This document shows, piece after piece, positions 17,205 through 24,040 of a stretch of DNA of 64,000 nt. The translations under genes and the position numbers were made by a program. Below the pieces are notes generated by a model. That model had not been told where the DNA came from. It ran no database searches and saw only the letters and a list, made by a program, of their open reading frames with translations. The first letter of the stretch is position 1. Each line of letters opens with the position of its first letter. The DNA is taken from positions 1 to 64,000 of the forward strand of contig NZ_QVMN01000002.1 of assembly GCF_010501075.1 (NCBI RefSeq), given 5' to 3'. Source of the DNA: Dysgonomonas sp. 25. Its GTDB lineage: Bacteria > Bacteroidota > Bacteroidia > Bacteroidales > Dysgonomonadaceae.

Positions 17205-18425
17205 TTATTTATTTAAGAGTTGGTATAACCTTTCTCTGTCAGAATTAATTCTTACATCTATTATTTCTTGTTTACCATCGGGATATATCAATATGGAGTG
17301 AGGTATTCCTTCTATATTATATTCCATGTTCAGCCCTTTCTTTTGGATATCTGTCGCAATTAAACTCCGCCATGGAATGCTTTCCTTTTTCATCAGTTCA
17401 TTCCATATATTAACATCCTCTTCTCGGTCAATGGATATATAAACTATCTCCATTTTGGAGGATAACTCCTTATAAATATCCTTTAACAAAGGTATCTGCC
17501 CATGGCAAGGACCGCACCATGAGGCTGAGAAAATCACTAAAGTATATTTGGAGTTATCGTTTATTACTGGCTCGAATAGATTTGTTGCTGTATTTCGTAT
17601 TCTTACAGTATCCAAAGTTATAGGCAGAACTATTTCTGTCAAGTATTTTTGAAAATACATACCAGTCTCTGATTCCTTTAACTCTTTGGAAAACTGATCA
17701 AATACGAGTTTCATATCCTCTTTTGTTTCATATTTTCCTCCCGAGACAAATAACTTAAATAGAAATTCGGAATTAGGATGTTTTTTTACATAATCGATTC
17801 GCTTAGCTAATTCTTCCGGATAATTTTCTTTTGGAATTTTTCCAAATTCAGGAAAATTAAGATAAATCCCGATACTGGTTTTAGAGATTTCTTCTGTTAT
17901 CTCAATATTGAAAATATCATATTCGAATGTAGGAGCTAAAACGAAAGTGTCTGTAAGTATGTGAGCTATATCATCATCTGCATAACTTATTGTTGTTCCT
18001 TGTTCAAAAGTACCCTCAATTATTATCTTTTCATTCTCCACTTCAAATGTAGGTATCATACAGTTTTTTTTTGATATTGAAAATGCTATAAAACCTTCGG
18101 TACGAGTGTCAAAATCGAAAGGTTGTTTTTTTATTGCATAGCTATCTATATGTTTATTATGTAAACTATCAGGTATAACAAATTTCCAATTATAGCCATC
18201 TTCAGACTCTCCTGCTATTTCAAATGCTAAGGGAACAGCAATTTCACCATTTGAATACGGCTTTTCTAAGGTTAAATATTCTGACCTTAACCATAATTGG
18301 TCATATTTCTTTCCTTGTAACTTAAGAAAAACTATTTTTTCGTCTCCATTGGGCTTATTCGAACATGAAAATTGAAGGAATAAGATTACCACAAGAACGT
18401 GCAATATATATGTTTTGTTTCTCAT
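17205..18425 (-). CDS. TlpA-like lipoprotein (SASWCGPC)
   Basis: 406 aa. Signal segment LVVILFLQFSCSNK with a lipobox Cys around residue 21. The N-terminal 260 residues are unassigned. The C-terminal thioredoxin domain has SASWCGPC (Ser replacing the first aromatic-Gly/Ala of the WAxWC form) and the cis-proline segment EGIPHSILIYPDG. The ATG at 18425 lies 14 nt past the hairpin that follows the broken precursor 3, so the gene was probably expressed from the same transcript as that precursor. It is a third TlpA-like lipoprotein in tandem with the 511- and 496-aa ones but not closely similar outside the redox domain. Confidence 0.88.
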   Translation of the reverse strand: MRNKTYILHVLVVILFLQFSCSNKPNGDEKIVFLKLQGKKYDQLWLRSEYLTLEKPYSNGEIAVPLAFEIAGESEDGYNWKFVIPDSLHNKHIDSYAIKKQPFDFDTRTEGFIAFSISKKNCMIPTFEVENEKIIIEGTFEQGTTISYADDDIAHILTDTFVLAPTFEYDIFNIEITEEISKTSIGIYLNFPEFGKIPKENYPEELAKRIDYVKKHPNSEFLFKLFVSGGKYETKEDMKLVFDQFSKELKESETGMYFQKYLTEIVLPITLDTVRIRNTATNLFEPVINDNSKYTLVIFSASWCGPCHGQIPLLKDIYKELSSKMEIVYISIDREEDVNIWNELMKKESIPWRSLIATDIQKKGLNMEYNIEGIPHSILIYPDGKQEIIDVRINSDRERLYQLLNK

Positions 18426-18438
18426 TAGATTGATTTTT

Positions 18439-18472
18439 TATTTGGTAGATGCATTTACGCATCTACCAAATA
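18439..18472 (-). other. Intercistronic hairpin after broken precursor 3
   Basis: TATTTGGTAGATGC and GCATCTACCAAATA form a perfect 14-bp stem with a 6-nt loop, 10 nt past the ancestral stop of precursor 3. The following minus-strand sequence is A-rich, not T-rich, so this is not a standard intrinsic terminator. It is the longest of the four post-precursor stems and is still intact although the gene is frameshifted. Confidence 0.7.
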
Positions 18473-18481
18473 AGTTAATAT

Positions 18482-18771
18482 TTATGGATATACATGGTTT
18501 CCCATTCCTAATTTACATTTTGGGACATATGACATTGGAACTATCCAACATTGACCAACTTGCCTGCAATCAGCAGACCGACATTTTGCCCCACTATAAG
18601 CTTCTCCTTCACTACACTGAACAGGCAAATTAAATAACGCCTCGCTGGTACAATAATTCGTTCCTGAACCATAAACATATACAGGAGGTAGATCATATCC
18701 ACCAACTACATTTTCATCTCCGTATCACTTAGAATTTCTGCATCGAGCAGCTTCAATTTTTTTAATTTCAT
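18482..18771 (-). pseudogene. Frameshifted GG-leader precursor peptide 3
   Basis: The start (18771) and leader match peptides 1 and 2 up to codon 20, but the coding-strand A run before the GG site is 4 instead of 5 (plus-strand TTTT at 18711-18714). As written, translation ends after 21 codons. Restoring one A gives an uninterrupted 96-aa peptide to the TAA at 18482-18484. Its leader ends NVVGG and its 71-aa core has six cysteines (C-x11-C-x10-C-x4-C-x5-C-x10-C). The downstream frame is free of stops and keeps the six-Cys rule, so the lesion is recent, a sequencing or assembly error in a homopolymer, or a slippage site. The upstream element and downstream hairpin are intact. Confidence 0.85.
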
Positions 18772-18885
18772 TGTATTATTTATTTAAAATTTGGCTATAG
18801 ATTGCGTTACAATAAATGATCAGTTTATTGCCTATTGTCCTATAGATTAACAATAGTTATTTAGAGTCGACTTCTAAAATTCTGA
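18772..18885 (-). promoter_or_regulatory. Conserved structured element C upstream of precursor 3
   Basis: Third copy. Stem I is CTATTGT / ACAATAG with CTATAG in its loop. Stem II is CAATAAA / TTTATTG with the palindromic TGATCA in its loop, followed by a second CTATAG. Like copy A it carries the 5' extension with TTTAGAAGTCGACTCTAAA, an imperfect dyad around GTCGAC. It lies between the 890-aa gene and precursor 3. Confidence 0.65.
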
Positions 18886-18916
18886 TTAATATTTCCATCT
18901 TTTTTAATTCTTGATC

Positions 18917-21589
18917 TTATTTTGATACAGCTATGTGAGTGCTTTTATGAATTAGCTCACCATTAGAGGACATCCCTTCTATTATGACATCATACTTACC
19001 GGCAGAATCGGCAGTATAGAACTTTATCTGAGCTTCTCCATTTTTGTCTAAATGCACATCTGGTTTCCAGTATATTGTTGTTCTCAGATCCTTTTCTTCC
19101 GAGGCTTTTTCTTCATTCGTTTCATATTTAGGAGAGTAAAACTCGATTGGTTGCTGATAACTTAAGAGGCTAATGTGCTTGACGTTCGATGATTCTTTTA
19201 CATATTCTATTTTTCCTCGTTTTGTTGTTATAATCAGGGCTGCGCGTCCTTGTCCTCCAAGCCCCCAGGTATTACTAACTTCTGGCCTCATAAGAAATGC
19301 ACTCTCTACATTGTTAACATCAAGCGAAAAAACATCAATATTAGGTTGGAGTACATCATCGACAACCAACAATACACTACTATTTCTATACGTCACTTTT
19401 GGCCCACCCATTTGATTGGATATATCTACAAATGGGATAGTCAGTATTAGCCTTCTCATATCATTTATGTGATATTTTTCTATTTCTTCCGAGGTTATTA
19501 CTGTTCCTGTATTGATGGCTGAATAATATCTCGAACTCGATTTCGACTTTCTTTTAGCTTTTACCTCTACCTCGGCAAGGTATATACTCCGTATTCCGTT
19601 TTCTATTGCCCATTTAGCATCAGCCTTCCCTACAAAATCGACAATATTTGTCTTATCCTTATCTTGTAGGTTTCCAGCCATTTTATACCGGAAAGGGTTA
19701 TTTCCTACCGGAGAGAAATTTTCATTTTCTGTTACATCGAGAACGACATTGTCTTTCCCTTTCGGATTCACTGCTGTTATTGTTAGTTCGCTTTTTTCAG
19801 GATATTCTAATTGAGCCAACTCAAAAAATCCCTCTTTATCAGATACAGTCGAATCGAAATACATATTCGTATCTTGTACAGCCATTATGGTGACTGTTGC
19901 ATCTCTGACTCCTTTGAAAAGATGTGTTACCTTTCCCTTTATTGTTTGTCCATCTTCGAAAGGATATTTTTCGGGCTGTGCTATTGTTCCCTTTATTACC
20001 TCTGGAATATTATATTTTCTCCAGCCATGAGTCAACATGATAAGGTCTAAAGAGAGTAGTTCAGGATAAGATAGCATATTCAGTGCTTTAAGCGGAGTTC
20101 TTACATCCCCTTTCAAATCAGAATTTAAAAGCAAAGTGGATATTATGTTTTGTGTACTATCTGTTTTCAGATCATTACTGTTTACAATAGCCACAGAGAG
20201 GTCTCCGGTTAAAGGTTTTCCGGTATAATCGGTTACTTTCAGCTTGGCTTCTACTGCCTCTCGCTGTTTATATTGCCTCTTGGAAGTAGAAAACTCTGTA
20301 TCAGCCAAATCTTTTTCATTCAGAGAAAAGATGAGTCTTTCACTCAGTATTTCGTAATTACTGTTGTACAAAACAACGTGGACAACACCGGACGGTAAAT
20401 TATCTTGTTGAAAAACAATGCCTTTTCGGGAAGCGTTAAGTTCAGTATTCAGTAAAATCCGTCCCCGTAAGTGTATCAGCAAAAACAACGCTGCATCATT
20501 ATCAACTATATTCTGTGATTTCTGTACGAGAATGTTGAATTGTTTCTTTCTTTTGAGAATGTTAATCGTATAACAATTTTCGGGCTTTGGCATCTCGAAA
20601 CGTTTTGTAGTCCCCTGTTTATCGGTACATTCGGCATAAAATCGGTTTGTTTCGTCTAACGGAAAGACTATAAAACTTCCCATGCCTTGAAAAGTAGTTT
20701 CAAATGTCTGTATTTCTTTTCCTGACTGGTCATACAAAACTCCTTTAATCTCAATGGGATTTCCATTTTCATCCAATGCTTTGAAGGCAACCTTCGTACT
20801 GTTTCCTATGGGGATATACCCACCTTCGGGGAAGAAGGTGACTTCGAAATCTTTGCTTTCCGTACCGAAGTCTACATAATGCTTATAGGTGACATCGTCT
20901 ATTTTAGTTTCCAATAGGCCGGTTTCCCGTTGTGCCCTATCTTTCGGCCGAACAGGGATATTACCGATAGCATCAGTCCCAAATGAAATATCCGAAGCTT
21001 TTCCGTTGTTGAATTTGATATATGATTTTTCAGGATAAACCATATCCCCATTGCTACGATCGAAATAGGTTATCTGGAATGTCTCTTTTTTATCCTCTTT
21101 TGCTCGTTGTATTTGATAGCTATATTTTGCCGATAAGGGATGGTATATTTCTATTGGCTTGTTAAAGAAAAAGGTATGATCCATATTCCTCATATGTTGT
21201 GTATAAGCCCGCAACCGATAATGCCCCTCGGGAATATCTTCGCTTATATTCAGGTAACCGTGAAATAGCCCAAGGGAATCCGGCCTTATTTTAACTCTTT
21301 CCGCAATGGAATCGGTAGGTGAGATAAGCTCGACATATATATATCGACTGCCATAGGCCGGACGATTGCTCAATGCTGAAACGAGATACGCTTTAAAAAA
21401 AATCTTTTCTCCCGAAATATATTTGTTTCTATCGCTTTGCACATGTATCTTTTCCTGTGGGAATTGAGATACTTGTCGTTCGAACCGGGCATTAACAGAA
21501 TCAATCAATGTTGTTCCGTCTATGTTTTGCCCCCAAAGCGAGACAGGGATTATAGTCAATAGTATGAGGATGGTTAGGATACGTAACAT
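18917..21589 (-). CDS. Large envelope protein with MG2-like and TonB-plug domains
   Basis: 890 aa. A signal peptide (ILTILILLTIIPVSLWGQ) is followed by an MG2/alpha-2-macroglobulin-like beta domain (about 45-150: EKIHVQSDRNKYISGEKIFF, then a YIYVELISP strand). Further beta-sandwich repeats include a carboxypeptidase-regulatory-like segment (GQTIKGKVTHLFKGVRDATV). A TonB-receptor plug-like segment around 690-800 has SVLLVVDDVLQPN, DVNNVESAFLMRP and GRAALIITTKRG. The C-terminus (TIYWKPDVHLDKNGEAQIKF) is another A2M-like strand pair. Bacteroidetes encode such MG2-plug proteins, mostly uncharacterised. With no barrel it cannot be a transporter alone. It lies between precursors 4 and 3, suggesting a surface receptor, trap or immunity-like role (speculative). 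Confidence 0.8.
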   Translation of the reverse strand: MLRILTILILLTIIPVSLWGQNIDGTTLIDSVNARFERQVSQFPQEKIHVQSDRNKYISGEKIFFKAYLVSALSNRPAYGSRYIYVELISPTDSIAERVKIRPDSLGLFHGYLNISEDIPEGHYRLRAYTQHMRNMDHTFFFNKPIEIYHPLSAKYSYQIQRAKEDKKETFQITYFDRSNGDMVYPEKSYIKFNNGKASDISFGTDAIGNIPVRPKDRAQRETGLLETKIDDVTYKHYVDFGTESKDFEVTFFPEGGYIPIGNSTKVAFKALDENGNPIEIKGVLYDQSGKEIQTFETTFQGMGSFIVFPLDETNRFYAECTDKQGTTKRFEMPKPENCYTINILKRKKQFNILVQKSQNIVDNDAALFLLIHLRGRILLNTELNASRKGIVFQQDNLPSGVVHVVLYNSNYEILSERLIFSLNEKDLADTEFSTSKRQYKQREAVEAKLKVTDYTGKPLTGDLSVAIVNSNDLKTDSTQNIISTLLLNSDLKGDVRTPLKALNMLSYPELLSLDLIMLTHGWRKYNIPEVIKGTIAQPEKYPFEDGQTIKGKVTHLFKGVRDATVTIMAVQDTNMYFDSTVSDKEGFFELAQLEYPEKSELTITAVNPKGKDNVVLDVTENENFSPVGNNPFRYKMAGNLQDKDKTNIVDFVGKADAKWAIENGIRSIYLAEVEVKAKRKSKSSSRYYSAINTGTVITSEEIEKYHINDMRRLILTIPFVDISNQMGGPKVTYRNSSVLLVVDDVLQPNIDVFSLDVNNVESAFLMRPEVSNTWGLGGQGRAALIITTKRGKIEYVKESSNVKHISLLSYQQPIEFYSPKYETNEEKASEEKDLRTTIYWKPDVHLDKNGEAQIKFYTADSAGKYDVIIEGMSSNGELIHKSTHIAVSK

Positions 21590-21624
21590 AATTTAAATAT
21601 AATTATATCAATATTTAGTGAGAA

Positions 21625-21654
21625 AATAGGAAGTAGAAAAACCAACTTCCTATT
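21625..21654 (-). other. Intercistronic hairpin after precursor peptide 4
   Basis: AATAGGAAGT and ACTTCCTATT form a 10-bp stem with a 10-nt loop, 7 nt past the stop of peptide 4 and upstream of the 890-aa gene. The minus strand continues TTCTCACT, a weak T tract. It matches in placement, not sequence, the hairpins after the other precursor genes. Confidence 0.6.
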
Positions 21655-21661
21655 AATAAGA

Positions 21662-21958
21662 TTATTTACACTCACATATCAAGGTTGTTCCTTCATTTAT
21701 GTATGTTCTTGGCTTACAGGTTCGTACTCTTGTAGCTGTATATTGCTGTGGTGTTCCATAGTTTTGATCTATGTATTGATACACATATTGTACTTCTCCA
21801 GAACAAGTTCCTGTACATTGGTCTCTTCCCCAAGGAGATATAGCATAACATTTACCGTTATTATTCTCATAACCTCCCCGCAACATTTTCATCTCGGTAT
21901 TACTTAAAATTTCATACTCTCTAAGTTTTAACTTCTTTAACTTCTTTAACTTCTTCAT
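21662..21958 (-). CDS. GG-leader precursor peptide 4 (six-cysteine core)
   Basis: 98 aa. A 29-aa leader of the same type but clearly diverged (MKKLKKLKKLKLREYEILSN then TEMKMLRGG) is followed by a 69-aa core. The core has six cysteines, C-x10-C-x3-C-x28-C-x13-C-x-C, ending CECK. The cysteine framework parallels peptide 2 (C-x3-C and terminal C-x-C-K). The core is Tyr/Gln/Thr-rich in the middle. The gene directly follows the VKOR-DsbA gene through element D, and is followed by a hairpin and the MG2-plug gene. The leader divergence suggests an older duplication than peptides 1-3. Confidence 0.9.
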   Translation of the reverse strand: MKKLKKLKKLKLREYEILSNTEMKMLRGGYENNNGKCYAISPWGRDQCTGTCSGEVQYVYQYIDQNYGTPQQYTATRVRTCKPRTYINEGTTLICECK

Positions 21959-22043
21959 TTGTAGTATAATTTAAAATTTGGCTATAGATTGTATCACAAT
22001 AAATGATCAGTTTATTGCCTATTGCCCTATAGATTAACAATAG
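21959..22043 (-). promoter_or_regulatory. Conserved structured element D upstream of precursor 4
   Basis: Fourth copy, beginning immediately after the TAA stop of the VKOR-DsbA gene (22044-22046). Stem I keeps CTATTG / CAATAG with the innermost T now facing G (a wobble). Stem II is CAATAAA / TTTATTG with TGATCA in its loop, and both CTATAG hexamers are present. The last 20 bases before the ATG differ from the other copies, in line with the different leader. Confidence 0.65.
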
Positions 22044-23612
22044 TTATTTAGTATCGATAACTAAATCGGTGAAATATTTGATATCTTCTATCTTGTAGGT
22101 ATCAGGTAATTCATATCCATTTATCAATATGGTAGGTGTTGCAGCCAAGCGATTGGTCGTCCTCCATGTTTCATGGTTTTCAAATTCTGAATTTATAGCG
22201 TCTCCATCGTATTCAATAGCATACTTTTTCGTAAACCCTTCAATATCACTCTTCCCTGATTTATACCAATCGGTCAATATGCTTTCTGCATCTTCTTTAT
22301 GCAGATATGATGCAATAAGTATTTTATTGCTACTGTCGAGGTCTTCAGAGAAAGAAGAGAAGATATATTGAATACATATCTTATTGCCTATCTCATTTAG
22401 TAGTTTATCGACGCGTTGATGCATTCTGGCACATGGCCCGCAATGAGGGTTGGTTAGTATTGTGATAAGAATGCCAGCCTCTTTGTTGCCTAATAAAATT
22501 TGTGATGTATTTTTATCAACCTGATAATGCGGCTGTTTTTTTAAGGTGGCTAAAAAGACTTCATCTTTCATCTTCAGGCTATTCATATATTGAATCATCA
22601 TGTCTTTCTTTTTTCCTTCGCTTAATTGAGGCAACAGCAAATGAAGAATTAGAATGGGAAGTAGATAGATACATCCTGTAAATAGCACTTCGCTATATGA
22701 AAAAAGAGGAATCGAGATAAATCCTGCCACAAGATTTACTAAAAACACAAGCCACAATATCAATTGTACAATCAGGCATAGCGGACACCATTGCTTAGCC
22801 TTAAATCCCTGATACCAAATGCTCCAGAAAGTATAGGGCAAAGCACAAATATTTACAAGAGCGAGGTAAGAAATCAAATGCGGGACGAAAAGAAGAATAA
22901 TGACATTAGACATAAAATAGGCTAATCCTACCTCACTCCAACCTATTATACCCATAAATTTGGCTGCGGGTGACTGCAGGATGTCATTACAGTCGCTTTT
23001 TTTAAATAATGAACATATTTTATCTGCAGCCTCACTATGGTAATTGATTTGTTTAGAGAACAGTAGCCAACCGATATAAACCCCGGATAGATTTACAAGC
23101 AGAGATAAGCAAAGTCCAATATTTCTATGAATTTCATTGTTTACAAATCCTAATATTCCAAGCATTAAACCTGCAAACAATAATAGCCATCTTTCAAACT
23201 TGGAAAAGAGCGATTTTTTTTGATTCTCTTTATAATTGGGTTCTATCGAGGATTCATCACTTTCAGCAAAAAGAGCGACTCCACTCCACAATTCGTTGAA
23301 TTCCTGGACCGATACTTTTATCGTTTTTCCATGCCACAGATATGAAACCTCATCTGTAGAAATTTTAGTGGTAATGACGAATTCTGATCCTACGTGTGCT
23401 ACAAATGGAGCTTCCAACTGCCCGACATTTTTCTTTTCTTCACTAAGCCTGATAGCAACATTTTCGATACCGTATTCGGACAACATATTAGATAGTCCAA
23501 AGAGAGTATATTTGTATGGATGCTCGTTATAAATTTTACCGGAGTATCTTTTCGTATGTTTAACATTTAATAAATCAAGAAAAGAAACGAAGAGATTTTG
23601 ACTACTTTTCAT
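22044..23612 (-). CDS. VKOR-DsbA disulfide-forming membrane protein with C39-like N-terminus
   Basis: 522 aa. Residues 1 to about 125 resemble a C39-type domain (HPYKYTLFGLSNMLSEYGI, then APFVAHVGSEFVITT) but lack the catalytic Cys, so this is probably a binding module. Four or five membrane helices (about 140-330) form a vitamin K epoxide reductase domain with the cysteine pairs C200/C208 (KICSLFKKSDCNDIL) and C276/C279 (QWCPLC). Residues 375-522 are a DsbA-like thioredoxin domain with NPHCGPC (C391/C394) and a cis-proline RLAATPTILI. VKOR fusions oxidise thioredoxin partners using quinone and so drive disulfide formation in the periplasm. It is encoded just upstream of precursor 4, making the six-Cys peptides obvious substrates. 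Confidence 0.92.
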   Translation of the reverse strand: MKSSQNLFVSFLDLLNVKHTKRYSGKIYNEHPYKYTLFGLSNMLSEYGIENVAIRLSEEKKNVGQLEAPFVAHVGSEFVITTKISTDEVSYLWHGKTIKVSVQEFNELWSGVALFAESDESSIEPNYKENQKKSLFSKFERWLLLFAGLMLGILGFVNNEIHRNIGLCLSLLVNLSGVYIGWLLFSKQINYHSEAADKICSLFKKSDCNDILQSPAAKFMGIIGWSEVGLAYFMSNVIILLFVPHLISYLALVNICALPYTFWSIWYQGFKAKQWCPLCLIVQLILWLVFLVNLVAGFISIPLFSYSEVLFTGCIYLLPILILHLLLPQLSEGKKKDMMIQYMNSLKMKDEVFLATLKKQPHYQVDKNTSQILLGNKEAGILITILTNPHCGPCARMHQRVDKLLNEIGNKICIQYIFSSFSEDLDSSNKILIASYLHKEDAESILTDWYKSGKSDIEGFTKKYAIEYDGDAINSEFENHETWRTTNRLAATPTILINGYELPDTYKIEDIKYFTDLVIDTK

Positions 23613-24040
23613 AATGGTATAGGATCTGTTATTGGGTTGTATATAAAAAATAAAGTTATTTCTGTTTATCTATCTTTGGTATTGAATTCGGGTCTAATGC
23701 CCTTCGGGTTATATTGGTATTGTTAAATGTAACTATTATTCTGGATATTCCTTCTTCTTGACTATTTTTTACAATAAAATGACTACCAAGTAATATTTTG
23801 CATTTATTTTGTCGAATATGAATAGTTACCATTCATACAAAAACCTGAAAAATAATTATAGAAAATTTCTTCTGAATAAAGAGACGAATTGTCTCTCATA
23901 TTGAGTTGGAGTTGAATATTGAAGCAATATGATATCAAGAAAAGGAAATGAAAATCTTGAATGCCGATTTAAAGCAATGGTAATACATCACTTTGCGTCG
24001 GGATTCACTTTGTATTAATAGATATTTATTTATAAGCGTC
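23613..24040. other. Intergenic region between the regulator gene and the VKOR gene
   Basis: 428 bp, AT-rich. It should contain the promoter of the precursor 4/VKOR transcription unit, but I find no TAnnTTTG -7 box on the minus strand. It contains one clear hairpin (23880-23896) and no credible gene. Confidence 0.5.
23880..23896 (-). terminator. Weak hairpin terminator after the HTH regulator
   Basis: AGAGAC / GTCTCT form a 6-bp stem with a GAATT loop. On the minus strand it is followed by TTTATTC. It lies 145 bp past the stop of the HTH gene and would separate it from the VKOR/precursor genes. Short stem and short T run, hence modest confidence. Confidence 0.4.

Noticed and set aside
10359-22043. 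Repeated precursor/upstream segments considered as a CRISPR-like or tandem repeat array
   Set aside because: Copies are 3-5 kb apart, each tied to a precursor gene, with no regular spacers.
10359-23612. Radical-SAM-modified peptide interpretation (GG-Bacteroidales type)
   Set aside because: No radical SAM protein with a CxxxCxxC cluster motif is encoded in the window, although the leaders resemble that precursor family.
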